Below, piece by piece: positions 23,247-34,745 of a stretch of 64,000 nt of DNA (positions are counted from its first letter, which is position 1; the number at the start of each line of letters is the position of its first letter). This DNA comes from Bidens hawaiensis (Eukaryota; Streptophyta; Magnoliopsida; Asterales; Asteraceae), in contig JAIQDT010000191.1 of NCBI GenBank assembly GCA_021521415.1, positions 620,001-684,000 on the forward strand. The letters are read 5' to 3'. Position numbers and translations under genes: made by a program. The notes under the pieces were generated by a model. That model had not been told where the DNA came from. It did no database searches and was given only the letters and a program-made list of their open reading frames with translations.

Positions 23247-23828
23247 GAATACCCAATAGTCCACCAAAAAACTGGACCATCAGCAGGAATGAGAACCCTT
23301 TCTTGTTCTGCTCATAACTTGGTCATACGAACTTGAAATCGGGCAAATAATATATCCACGTGACTGCTTCGCTAAGCACCACCACCTTATACTATGTCCA
23401 TCATCGTCAACTGCCAGAATTGCCGCTGGAAATGCGAATAGTAGACGGAAAACATTGAACCCTTGTCAGATTTTGATTAGGTTAAACCCTTCAATTATCT
23501 TGACCTCAAATCATTCTCCCATGGATTGAATCGACTTGGAACAGCCTTGTAACACCTTGATTTGTTCAAAACCAAATGGATAAGAGGTGCAAAATGTTCT
23601 AATCGTTTACTAAGTTTAGAGGACGACCAATTAGATTTTAATTTTGGATTTAACACCTTTGGACCCTCTAGTTTGCTAAAAGATGGTCCTCTCTCCCAAA
23701 GCTGATTAATTACACTTTTAAATATTACCACGAGCCCCCCCCCCCCCCTAACTGACAAGATAACAAAACCATCAATTGCACAAAACTATTCATTTGTTCC
23801 TAATTCAAGAAAAATTACGGGCGTTACA
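23247..23828 (-). mobile_element. LTR I relic, proximal part (minus strand)
   Basis: On the minus strand an LTR-like start, TGTAACGCCCGTAATTTTTC, lies at 23828. It reads leftward through 'gagggtccaaaggtg', which resembles 'agggaccaaaagtg' upstream of the TATA box in solo LTR J. 'Cataacttggtcatacgaac' (about 23310) resembles 'cataacttgaccatacgaac' at about 20771. This supports one LTR split by F. A C10 run lies near 23738. Confidence 0.45.
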
Positions 23829-25605
23829 TTCATCTTCATCTTCACATAATCTACCACACATCCTCCCCCTGTCGCCATCGCCATCCATCTCATTCCCCAA
23901 CTAACTCCAACAACTCAAGCTTTTTTGGAGAGCCATCGCTTTTGTTGATCAAATCCATATGAATTTCCAGCGGTGGCAGTGGCTTGCTGGAAAAGGTTGA
24001 GCTCTTGGTGTTCGTCGGGAAAGGAGATGGGTGGCGGCGACGGAGGGATGATGTGTGGTAGATTATGTGGTGGTGGCAACGGAGGGAAGATGAAGAAGAT
24101 TGAAAATGAGTATTGTTGTGGGTTTTATGTCAAAAGACGAAATTCACTTGAAATTCATCTGATTAGATGAATTCAAAAAAACACGAATTTTGACTTTTTT
24201 TTTTTGAAAACTCACGTTGGAGATGAAAACATGACCAAACATCAGGGAGGAGATGGTTTCGTGCAGAAGATTTTCAAACCAAAGTTAGCGACAGAGATAG
24301 ATTTGATTACAAAACCATCATGTAGGTCCTTTACATGTGTCAATCTAATATTGGAAGCCTAAATTCATCATCGAGAACCCCAATCTCACGGTGCCGCTTG
24401 TTTTCCATGGATTATTAATGGAACTTTTAAAATTGTTGGCCTATTTTCAAACTCTCTCTTTTTAAAAAGCTTATTTTGAGAATTTTCCCATATTATTATC
24501 ATCATCGAGGGTATTTTTGTTATTTTATACAGACTTAACTAACAATTTTAACGACATTAGTTGATAAGGACCATCATAGTTACAAATTCATACATCTAGA
24601 TCACCTTAGTAATAAGTTTATTACTATAAGGGTCAAGTTTGTAATTATTTAAGTTTAGAGATCAAGAATGTAATATTTGCAAATCGAAAAGACCAATACA
24701 GCCAAGTCTAAAGTAAAATGAACCAACACACTTGGTAGAAAATATCTATCAGGGATTAAATATATAATAATGAGATTAAGGGTTAAGATACAATTTATGA
24801 CTTTAGTGCGAAGTCATGATTCTTGAATTGAATCCTTGTGATAATATGTGGAAAAGCCACATTTTGTAGAGATTAAACATTTGTAGGGATTAAATACTAA
24901 TGTGTATGCATTAATAAAGTAGAAATTATTAATTTTAACAAAGATAAATTTGAACGTATACGGTGGAACTACATGAAAATTATTCATGCACCAAATATAA
25001 TGTTCCACCATGAAAAATTGTTCATGCACCAAATATATTATGTCCACACATTCATGATTTGTCATCACTTTTCGGTACCGAATATCACCAAGAAACTTCA
25101 AAGTTTGGAAAAAGTTACTAAGACTACCTGTTGTTGCCCGTTAACGAGTGGCACAAACCACATAGCTGAGGGAAACCACAACGGCCTTCCGCCGTGTGAG
25201 CGGACCCTTGCGAGCCGGGTCGCGCCTCGTAAAGAGTCGTTGGCTCGTGGGGAATCGTGATTTGATCGTTGGAGGCTTCAAAATAAAACCATTTTAACTT
25301 TACTTATTCCCTATTTAAACAACATTTAACCTAAAGTATTTTAATTTTTATTTAATTTGATAATAACTATTAAAACATGTACATAAAACACCCCTAACTA
25401 ATCATTTTAACCCCTTTTGCATCCACCACCAAAGACTATGGACTATCTTGCAAAACTTATCAAAAACATATTCTCTCCATCTCCACTCATCACCACCAAC
25501 GTCGGCCATGCCCCCTCTTTCTTGAACCTTAATTATCGACTTTATCTAGGTAATTAATCATGCCAAATCGTTTGTAAATCAAAATCATATCACACCAACA
25601 CTCTA
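23829..25605. other. Unassigned intergenic DNA
   Basis: I see no gene or clear element. There is an 'attcatgcaccaaatata' direct repeat at about 24982 and 25022, and a GC-rich island at about 25140-25260 (ccgggtcgcgcctcg) in otherwise AT-rich DNA. Frames at 23973-24170 and 24973-25260 look like chance. The last five bases (CTCTA, 25601-25605) are the target-site duplication of element G1. Confidence 0.6.
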
Positions 25606-27414
25606 TGTCACACCCCGACTTAGGGCATAGGAATGCGACCAATAGTTGGCATCTGTTTTGTAAATATATCAGATTTTGTGGGTTGATTTTAGAGGAAGAC
25701 TTTAGGTTAATTAAAATATATATTTACATTGAAAATTTACTTGGGAATTAAATACCCAAGTATTCGTTTACAAAGTACTTGTTTATATTACAAGAATTTT
25801 TTTATCAAAAACTGAGCCATCTTGTAACGCGCTTCTATCTTAATGATGACTCCAATGCTTGCTATTGCTTACAATACTTAGTTACCTGTAACGGTTGGGA
25901 AAATATATCAGCTATGTTTTGGTGAACACGTATGACTTTAAAAATATCTAAAGTACATTTACAATACAACTATAGTTTTTGTACAAACTCAGCATAAAGT
26001 ATTTCATTCCTGGGATTTGTACCACTACCCTACACACACAAAAGTGCTCCCCAAGCCACATAGCCCCTAACGGAGAACTAACTATGCATGTTAGCCCGCG
26101 GTCACGTAGCCCCTAAGGATCCAGACACATGTGTAATAGGTCTGAGTTGCTTTTATTTTCTATTTTATATTATAATGTTTTAGAGATCATGAAATCTCAT
26201 GTAAACGTTTGACTGACTCTTTAAGATAAGCAGCTCGTTCATCTTATAGAGTATAAATATGTTTTGACTAGCTATAAAGGTTTAACGTATTCAACAGTGT
26301 CGTCGGTGTGCGTTTAAAAACCTTCTTCATTTTTAATGCGAATGATATATTAACCTATACATAATTAGGTTTGTATAAATATTTTAATGGTGTTTCTTGA
26401 TTAAGCTATTCCCTTGAGCTTAACCTTGATAAAGTTTCCAATTTTATTTTTGTATGAAAACACTTTGTTTTATGTGACGTTTGATATTGCATGCTTCTGC
26501 TTAATAGGTTCTAACCCGTTGGTGAGTTTCTCTAGGTATCTAAACGGGTCTCGCGATTGATTGGGATTTATACGAATTACTTTTCCTTAGGCAAGAAACT
26601 CACTACTAGTGATATCCCCCCTTACAATTTACTACATGCCCGTCAAAATGTAACTTTGTTAATATTACTTCATCAAGAAGTAACGTTTATAAAAATTCTT
26701 TCTGAATGTTATAAAATACATTCAAGGTTAAAGGCCATAGCCTCGTTTAATGTCTAAGCTATAGCTTAAATATCTTAAACATTACCCCTACCTTGATGCG
26801 AGCACTCGGAAATAAGAAAATAGTGAACTTGACGGTAGGATCTTGATCTAAACACGCTTATACGATTGATAACTTGTTAAGGACTTCGATATTTGCACGG
26901 ACTTCATTAAAACGGAAACATCGGTTCGCCGTAGCAATCGAGCACAATTCCCTAGGCTAAGTATGTGTATTATGAAAGTGATTATGGGATGAATGGGGTT
27001 CAATCCCGTAATCTCCTATTTATAGGCGTATTTCACACTCCATCGCGATACGCGATAAATTCTATTGTTGGTCGTCGCGTATCACGACGTCGCAATTTCT
27101 GCAAGAATGCCACGTGTGGACATGTGGCCTGTCAAAATGTGCCACATGTTGACACGTGGTTGGACACGTGTACCCGGTTGCTTAACTAGGTCATCGCGTA
27201 TCGTGATGGTCCTATAGATCTGGCTATCGCATATCGCGAACCCGCACAAATATTGATTTGTGTGAAGATCCATCTCGTATCGTGATGGCTCTTTAATTGT
27301 TCCATCGCGTATCGCGATGGGACCAGATTTCATGAATTATTATCTTAAGTCCACATGCTTTATGAATTGACATTTTTGGCTTAATTCTATAAGGGTTATT
27401 TACGTGGTGTTACA
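25606..27414 (-). repeat. G1 3' LTR
   Basis: 1809 bp. On the minus strand it starts TGTAACACCACG (27414) and ends GTCGGGGTGTGACA (25606). The TATA box (CTATAAATAG) is at about 27016-27025. Its distal half aligns with solo LTR J: both have 'acacatgtg', 'gctacgtgg' or 'ccacatagcccc', and 'ggtagtgg/cagtggtac' landmarks. Confidence 0.85.
27040..27322 (-). promoter_or_regulatory. U3 palindromes and G-box cluster of G1
   Basis: Upstream of the TATA box on the minus strand are five palindromes of the type CCATCGCGTATCGCGATGG; the copy at about 27302-27320 has perfect 8-bp arms. Between them, at about 27110-27175, are three CACGTG hexamers (G-box cores, the bHLH/bZIP binding sequence). The 5' LTR copy (about 51290-51580) keeps the arrangement with C-to-T type changes in the CG sites. 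Confidence 0.65.
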
Positions 27415-28096
27415 TCCTCCCCACCTTTTGAATAATCTCGTCCTCGAGATTTATTGGAATAGATGTGGATACTTTTTCTTCATTTCTGACTCGAGTTCCC
27501 ATGTATATTCGGGTCCTCGTCTAGAATCCCATTTAACCTTTACTAGCTTAAGTCGCTTGCGTTTGAGGAACTTAATCATATTGTCTTCAATTTGAATCGG
27601 TTGTTCTACAAACTTAAGATTTCATTAATCTTAACATCTTTTAAAGGCATTGCAAGGGTTTCATCAGCTAAACATGTCGTGAATGACCTTAATTATCTCA
27701 GGTAACTCCAGTTGATAAGAAACTGGTCCAATCCGTTCAAGTATGCTAAATGGTCCAACGAAACGTGGACTCGATTTTCCTTTCTTCCAAATCGTATTAC
27801 ACCTTTCCAAGGTGATACTTTAAGTAGTACACTATCTCCTCCTTTGAATTCTAATGGCTTACGACGTATGTCCGCATAACTTTCTGTCTATCCCTTGCTG
27901 CTTTCAATCGTTCACGAATTTGTGTTACCTGATTAGTGGTTCTTTGAACGATCTCCAGTCCTGATAATTTGTTATCACCTATCTCAGACCAACATATAGG
28001 TGTTCTACAAGTACGTCCATATAGTGCTTCAAATGGTGCCATTTGGATACTCGTATAATAACTATTATTGTACGAGAATTCCATTAGAGATAGATG
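27415..28096 (-). pseudogene. G1 integrase C-terminus and pol end
   Basis: The minus-strand frame at 27851-28111 gives [17 protein letters not shown] and FEALYGRTCRTPICWSEIGD, the end of the gypsy integrase core. Below it, frames are broken but the GPY/F-like part can be followed (AGTATCACCTTGGAAAGG corresponds to the usual SPWKG). Near the LTR, CTCGAGGACGAGATT and a purine-rich AAAAGGTGGGGAGGA form the polypurine tract. The integrase's N-terminal portion is at 49423-49932, beyond element B. Confidence 0.75.
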
Positions 28097-29412
28097 TGTG
28101 ACATTCGTCAATTTTGGGTCACTTTTGTATTTGTTTTATTATGTAAACCGACCCGTTTTGTAAGCCGAAACCTTCGATATAATCAAAATGATGGATTTTA
28201 TTTAACATTATTATTTTATACTTGTCGGGTCTCAAAAACACCCTTTTCGGACCCTAAAATGGCCTTAAAATGCTTAAAAACAACTCTGGGGGCCAAAACT
28301 GCCAATTTTGAAAGTTCAGAATTTCCACCAGGATACCTTAGCGCCGCGCTAAAAAGAGACTGCACCAGAATTCGTTTTTTGTTGTTTTTATGCAAATACG
28401 TGACTTAAACCAACCCATTTTCATGCAAGACTTTTTATGCTTAACCCTTTCAACTTACCCTATTTATACACCACCATTTCCCTTCATTTTCCCCTGCTTC
28501 ATCTCCAAGTTCTCTCTCAAATAAAAAGATTCAAGGTTGTTATTTTAGTGTTCTCAAATGTTTGACTTCCAAAAGTCAATCTGAGTTAAATTTTTCATTC
28601 TAATTAGCTTATATAGTCTTATTAATACTTGAATATGGTGCTACAACATATATATAATATACACCCCTTGTTACCTTTGGTAGTCACTTCTCAGGCTCCG
28701 GTCAGTGAAGTTTCGGACCTCGTAAGGCAAGGCTTCATAGAGGACTTTCGAGTCCTTGATATATATATATATAGATATATATATATATAACTTGTTTATA
28801 CATATTAAACATGCTTAACTTCTGCTCATTTTAGTTTGTTTGTCATATTTACAAGTTCCATGGTTAAGGGTTCTAAGAGTCTAGCGTCGGTTTAACCGTA
28901 AAAAGCTCTAGACCGTAAACCGAACTTTGTTTACTAGTTTTTATTAAATACTTGTTTAAACATGTTTAATGTTAGATTTAAGTTACTAAGTTTTTATAAG
29001 TTCTATGGTTATGGGTTTGTAGAATCTTACCTCGTTCTTAACCCGAACCAAAATCCAAACCGAAAACGTAACTTTTGTTTAAAGACTTTATGGTTAACAT
29101 TCTGGTTGTAAAACTTAATTATCATCATTTATAAATTATTATACAAGTTCTTTGATATTTGGGCATGTGGAAACCATCTATGAACTTATTGTGAGATGGA
29201 AACCGAACCAAACCGAAGTAAACCGATTTTCACTCGTTTAGGAAACACAGGTGTGTTTTTAGCTATCAAGACTTGTATATTTCTTTAAAAATAGTCTACA
29301 AACTGATTTTAATTATTTTCTTAAGTACTTGGAAATGTTGGTCCAACTTGATCTCATAACAAGGTTGGGACCGGCAAAAACCGAACACTCGAACACTCGT
29401 TAACTTTGGGTT
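28097..29412 (+). repeat. B 5' LTR, first part
   Basis: Starts TGTGACATTCGTCAATTTTGG, like 46807. Over the first 300 bp the two LTRs differ by roughly 7% by eye, mostly transitions. TATA-like CCTATTTATAC lies near 28458, with TTAGCGCCGCGCTAA near 28340 upstream of it. Compared with the 3' LTR, about 350 bp next to the insertion point of C (matching about 48125-48480) are missing. Confidence 0.85.
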
Positions 29413-29417
29413 ATTTA

Positions 29418-29531
29418 TGTAACAATTTGGGTTTTCCCGCTTTATCATTTGTAACCATTACCCGACCCACTTTTGGGTCCGGGCTTTATCAATAATAAAT
29501 TTCCACATTTATCGAGTTGTAAGTTCTTATT
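29418..29531 (+). repeat. C 5' LTR stub
   Basis: TGTAACAATTTGGGTTTTCCCGC and on to 'tcgagttgtaagtt' match 33041-33153. The sequence then jumps directly into the proline/glutamine-rich end of gag, so most of the 5' LTR, the PBS and most of gag were lost in one deletion. Confidence 0.85.
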
Positions 29532-30029
29532 AACTCAAACCCATGCACCTCATGTGCCTCAGCTCATGGCTCCTCCATCGGCATCAACACAAGCTCCTGC
29601 AATTCAAGCTCCTCCTTTGAACCAAGTTGCTCAAACCCCTCAAGGGTCCAATGGTCATGCGTTTATGATGAATGTGAATCAAGCTCAGAGTTCTAGCGAT
29701 GTGGTGAATGGTACGTTTCTCATTGATAATCATCATGTTTCGTTTTGTTTGATGCGGGTGCCGATAAGAGTTTTATATCTTTGGATTTTGCGTATGTTAT
29801 TGATAAGCCTCGGGATAAGTTGTCTAGACCTTTTACCATAGAAGTAGCCGACGGGAATTCTAATATGATTGACTCGGTAGTCAGGGATTGCGTCATAGTT
29901 CGTAACAAAGTTGAGTTTCTAATTGACCTCATTCCGATGCAAATGGGTAGTTTCGATGTAATCGTAGGGATGGATTGGTTAACTCTTAATCGTGCGGAAG
30001 TTGTTTGTTTTGAAAGTTCATTCGTATAA
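29532..30029 (+). pseudogene. C gag end and aspartic protease
   Basis: The Gag tail (PQLMAPPSASTQAPAIQAPP; GHAFMMNVNQAQ) leads to the retropepsin-like domain, which cuts the polyprotein. The active site reads LFDAGADKSF (29748-29777): the usual D-T/S-G is D-A-G, a likely loss of function. A frameshift lies between VNGTFLI (29710) and this site. The end of the protease region (FDVIVGMDWLTLNRAEVVC) is conserved; the frame closes at 30029 through a further shift. Confidence 0.8.
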
Positions 30030-30891
30030 CTCTCAAAAATGGTCGTATTCTTAAGGTTTTCGGTGATACTCCAACGTCTAAGATAAATATCATGCCGTGC
30101 TTTCAAGCTCAACGTTATTTGCGCAAGAAATGTGTCGCCTTCCTAGCTCTCGTGGTGGAGAAAGAGCGAAAAGATAAGAAATTATCCGATATCCCGGTTG
30201 TTCACGATTTTCCCAATGTTTTTCCCGATGATGTCATTGGTCTTCCTCCGGTACATCAAGTCGAATTCTGAATTGATCTCATACCCAGAGCTAACCCCGT
30301 AGCTAAAGCCCCTTACCGTCTTGCACCCTCCGAGATGCAAGAACTCTCGAGCCAACTCCAAGAACTTTCAGACAAGGGCTTCATTCGCCCTAGTTCTTCT
30401 CCTCGGGGCGCACCTGTGCTATTGCCAAGAAGAAAGATGGTTCATTTCGCATGTGCATTGACTACCGTGAACTCAACAAGCTTACCTTCAAGAATCGTTA
30501 TCCTCTCCCTCGAATCGACGATCTCTTCGATCAACTTCAAGGAGCCGCATGCTTCTCAAAGATCGATCTCTGTTCGGGTTATCATCAACTCCGAGTTAGT
30601 GAAGATGACTTCCCCAAGACAGCCTTTCGTACTCGTTATGGTCATTACGAGTTCTGTGTTATGCCTTTTGGGTTGACAAACGCACCCACGGTGTTTATGG
30701 ATCTCATGAACCGTGTTTGTAAACCTTATTTGGACAAGTTCGTTATTGTTTTCATCGATGACATTTTGATCTATTCGAAATCCAAAAGTAGCCACAAGAA
30801 TCATCTCCATACCATTCTTGATATGCTTCGAAAGGAGAAATTGTATGCCATGTTTTCTAAGTGCTAGTTTTGGTTGAAAGAAGCTTAGTTT
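30030..30891 (+). pseudogene. C reverse transcriptase
   Basis: RT frames run through DFPNVFPDDVIGLPPVH, a stop (TGA 30268-30270, where F-Q-I-D is expected), [20 protein letters not shown], and a frameshift near 30420 after APVL. The frame at 30451-30867 carries [35 protein letters not shown] and the intact catalytic FIDDIL (30751-30768). It stops at TAG 30865-30867 in FSKC, one residue before the expected E-F-W. Confidence 0.85.
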
Positions 30892-31422
30892 TTGGGCCAT
30901 ATTTTTAACGAAAAGGGTATTCATGTTGATCCTGCAAAGGTTGAAGCTGTTAAGAATTGGAAGCCGCCTACGACTCCCACCGAAGTTCGTTCTTTTCTCG
31001 GGTTGGTGGGTTATTACCGTCGTTTCATTCATAACTTTTCCAATATCGCATTTCCCCTCACCGCTTTAACACACAAAGGTAAAACCTTTGTGTGGGGGTC
31101 AAAGCAAGAAGAAGCCTTTGAAACTCTTAAGGACATGCTTTGCAATGCTCCTATCCTTGCTCTTCCGGGAGGAAATGAAGATTTTATCATTTTCTGCGAC
31201 GCTTCTAACCAAGGTCTTGGGTGCGTTCTCATGCAACGAGGCAAGGTTATCACTTACGCTTCGAGACAACTCAAGGTTCACGAGAAAAATTATACGACGC
31301 ATGATCTCGAACTTCGTGCTGTCGTATTTGCCTTGAAGATTTGGAGACATTATCTCTATGGTACGAAGTGTGTGGTGTTCACCGATCACAAGAGTCTCCA
31401 ACACATTTTTGAACAAAAATAA
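30892..31422 (+). pseudogene. C RT connection and RNase H
   Basis: Opens [19 protein letters not shown] (RT thumb), then [13 protein letters not shown]. The RNase H domain ([44 protein letters not shown]) removes the RNA strand. The frame ends at TAA 31420-31422 after EQK, where the family continues DLN. Otherwise it is intact over 176 residues. Confidence 0.85.
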
Positions 31423-32469
31423 CTCAATATGATACAACGTCGATGGACCGAGTTGCCTAGCGACTACGAATGCGAAATTCGCTATCATCCTGGAAAGGCG
31501 AATGCCGTGTCCGACGCTCTCAGTAGTAAGAAGCCATTCAAATCGATACTTCTTACTTGTGTTCTTGTTCAAAATGATCTTGAAAAGCGTGTTCTCGATG
31601 CTCAACACGAATCTGTCACCGAAGGCAATATGTATCACGAGATGTCGTGTAATGCTGAAACCCAACTTGAAACTAAACCCAATGGTCTGCTTTACTTTCT
31701 GAACCGCTTATGGATCCCCAATCGTGATGATCTTCGCGCATTAATTATGGACGAAGCTCTATATCTCATACATCCTAGTGCGGATAAGATGTACGCCGAC
31801 CTTCGTTATGGCTATTGGTGGCCTAGTATGAAGAAAGATATCGCTTCGAATGTTTCTAAATGCCTCACTTATTCCAAGGTGAAAGCCGAGCATCATCGAC
31901 CTTTTGGTTTAGTCGAACAACCTCCCGTTCTCGAGTGGAAATGGGAAGGTATTGCCATGGATTTTGTCACTAAGCTTCCTTCTACCCGCAAGCAACATGA
32001 TAGTATTTGGGTAATTGTTGATCGTCTGACCAAGTCTGCTCATTTCATTCCCATCAAAGAGACTTATTCTGTTGAGCAACTAGCGCGTATCTACGTTGAG
32101 AAAATTTTTTGCCATCATGGAACTCCGTTATCTATTATATCTGATCGTGATGGTCATTTTATTTCTCGTTTTTGGAAGTCGCTTCAATCCGCTTTGGGTA
32201 CTCGAGTGGATGTTAGTACTGCTTATCACCCGCAATCTGACGGTCAATCCGAGCAAACAATCCAAACTTTAGAGGATATGCCCCGTTCTTGTGTCCTTGA
32301 TTTTGGAGGAAATTGGGATATTCATCTACCGCGTATCGAGTTCTCTTATAATAATAGCTTTCACTTTATTATTGGTATGGCACCTTTTCAAGCGCTCTAT
32401 GGTCGTAAATGTCGATCTCCGATCTGTTGGAACGAATTTGGTGAATCTCAAATCACTGTCCTGAACTAG
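31423..32469 (+). pseudogene. C RNase H end and integrase core
   Basis: Same frame as the preceding segment. RNase H ends at YHPGKANAVSDALS. Integrase zinc region: HPSADKMYADLR...CLTYSKVKAEHHRP; the second zinc cysteine of the usual CLTC is Tyr. Core: IAMDFVTKLP (D), SIISDRDGHFISRFW (D), SDGQSEQTIQTLED (E). It then reaches YNNSFHF and LYGRKCRSPICW and stops at 32469. Catalytic D,D,E are present; the zinc site is damaged. Confidence 0.85.
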
Positions 32470-33002
32470 TCCAAGAAACGACTGATCGTATTGCTCAAAT
32501 CCATCAAAATCTCCTTGCTGCTCATAGTGTCAGAAGAGTTACGCTGATAAGAGACGTAAACCCTTAGAGTTCGGTGTTGTTGATTTTTTTTACTCAAAGC
32601 TTCCCCTTGGAAGGCAGTTGTTCGTTTTGGAAAGAAAGAAAAACTATCTCCTCGTTTCATTGGTCCTTTTGAGATTATTGATAGAGTTGGTCCTGTTGCG
32701 TATCGACTCAAACTTCCTGTTGAACTCTCTAATATTCACCCGGTGTTTAATGTTTCTAACCTCAAGAAGTGTCTTGCCGAGGGTAATCTCCACATCCCTC
32801 TTGATGAAGTTAGTATCAATGAGATTATGAATTTCGTTGAGCAACCCATTGAGATTATGGATCATATGGATAAAGTTACTAAGAGAAGCCGCATTCCTTT
32901 GGCTAAAGTTCGTTGGAATTCTAAGCAAGGCGCCGAGTTTACGTGGGAGCGTGAGGACTAGATGAAACTTAAATATCCCCAAATGTTTGTCGTTGCAGAT
33001 TC
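32470..33002 (+). pseudogene. C integrase C-terminus and chromodomain-like end
   Basis: Shifted frames up to about 32740 (VQETTDRIAQIHQNLLAAH is recognisable), then the frame at 32743-32961: [20 protein letters not shown] and [17 protein letters not shown], then TAG. The last segment resembles the chromodomain-like tail of Tekay chromoviruses. A stop directly after WERED removes the final residues. Confidence 0.8.
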
Positions 33003-33040
33003 TCTAATTTTGGGACGAAATTCCCAAAAGTAGGGGATAC
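33003..33040 (+). other. C polypurine tract region
   Basis: 'TTTTGGGACGAAATTCCC' followed by AAAAGTAGGGGATAC leads directly into the 3' LTR. B has the same layout at about 46773-46806. Confidence 0.75.
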
Positions 33041-34745
33041 TATAACAATTCGGGTTTTCCCGCTTTATCATTTGTAACCATTACCCGACCCACTTTCGGG
33101 TCCGGGCTTTAACATTAATAAATTTCCGCATTTATCGAGTTGTAAGTTATTATTATATTTATATTTAAACTATTTAACGTTAACACATTTAACCCAAAAT
33201 ATAAAGTTCCAACCATTCTGTGTCCACCTCCAAACTTGAGGGTTCTATCTGTAAAAATTGTTATAATCCATATTATGAAATGGATATCCATCTCCAAACC
33301 CGACCCATATTCAAGTTTTCTTGTACCCGAATCAAGCAATCAGCCAATTAACTGTCTAAATCCGCTTGTAATCAATATAATGATCTGGAAATCATTTATT
33401 TTTGTTAAAACGCGGCTCACCGACGAACTAATTAAGTCAATAACACCAATTGATTCGTTTTTCCTTCTTTAACCCATCATTAACCCTATAAATAATTGAT
33501 TTCACTTGACCTGTAAATTGCTCATTCAGTTCGTTTTCTGGCCGACCCTGTATCACTTTCGTTCTTCCTCTTCTGTTCTTCAATCAAGGTAATTAAATAT
33601 AGGATTTGGATCGCGTTTTCGTAAGGACCAAAACCCATAACCTCGTTTTGATCCATTGTATCAGATTTAACCAAATCGAGATTAGGGTTTGTTTAATCAA
33701 TTTGGGGATAAACAGTTGGTGTTTATTAAGTTTTGAATCTGGGCTAAGATGCATGTCGCCATGGTTGGCCTGCTGGTAGTTCATGGATATTAGGGGGTGG
33801 AGGTCGCGGGTTCGACCCCCCACACCTCGTTTTTTTGGAAAACCAATGTTTTTATGCTTTTTAATAAATAATCCATTTTAATGATAATAATATTGATTAA
33901 ACAAAGTTGTTTCTCTAAAAACCGACACTTTATACTCGTTCAACTTTCGTTTCACTCATGTATTTACACAAAAGTATAATTATAAATATATAAACATACA
34001 AATATATAAACATAAAGTATGTTCTAAATTAAATAATAATGTTTAACGTATATAAAGAAATTAACTAATATATATAAAAAGAAAACTACAAATAACATTT
34101 TTATTAAGTATATTTTCATAAATTAAAATAATAGATTAAATGGTAAATCCCCAAATGTATATAATAATATGTTAAACTAGCGTCGTAATTAAGACCCTTA
34201 TTTTTAAACTCATCTTTCACTCTCTTAGGCGTTATCGTTCGCGTGTGAACCTTTTTCCTCATTCTCGTCATCTTAATCATCCTCGTTCATCTTTTAGGTG
34301 AGTACCACATTCCCCTCCATTTTACTCGTTTTGTCACGTTTTGGGGACATATGCGTAACTTAGTATATTTTCACACTTTATATATACACAAAACTGCAAC
34401 CGTTGTCTTGTGTGTTAACTAATCGCATGCCATACTTGTTACATGTTTATGTGCTCAATGTGAACCGCTTTCGGAGAGGTCCAGCATAATCTCAGAACAT
34501 AGTATGATCATACGCTATTCGTTATAGCCTTGTGCTTTTCGACATCTCATTTTATTTGCTCATTGGTTGATTTGTTAATCTCATTTGACTCGTTGCAGCT
34601 ACGTATTTTATCATATATTGTATGTATAATTGAACTGGTGTGTTGCTCACTCAACCTCGTGTTGACAAACTATATTATTTTCAACGCATATGCAGGTCAC
34701 CGTTTGATGTGAAGTGTGGACTTAGAAAAATTGTTTAAGGACTTA
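33041..34745 (+). repeat. C 3' LTR, first part
   Basis: Starts TATAACAATTCGGG (the 5' copy reads TGTAACAATT, so the TG is mutated). The TATA box (CCTATAAATAA) lies near 33486. The LTR is interrupted at 34745 by element D and resumes at 40212. It contains a tRNA-like A/B-box module at about 33740-33840. Confidence 0.8.
33740..33840 (+). repeat. SINE-like module with pol III A and B boxes
   Basis: A-box-like TGGCCTGCTGG at 33766-33776 and a canonical B box GGTTCGACCCC at 33809-33819, about 32 bp apart as in tRNA genes, followed by a T7 run at about 33830. It lies inside the C 3' LTR. A related module is at 52090-52190. I take it for a tRNA-derived insertion; it does not fold as a complete tRNA that I can recognise. 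Confidence 0.45.

Noticed and set aside
23973..24170. Glycine/methionine-rich frame that might be a host gene
   Set aside because: Short, low complexity, no domain, and no exon-intron structure I could support.
25140..25260. GC-rich island as a possible rRNA or organelle insertion
   Set aside because: I could not match it to rRNA or plastid genes; it is left unassigned.
31099..31665. 188-residue minus frame opposite element C
   Set aside because: Antisense of RNase H and integrase; no family match.
33766..33836. Functional tRNA gene
   Set aside because: A and B boxes are present, but no acceptor stem or anticodon arm could be recognised.
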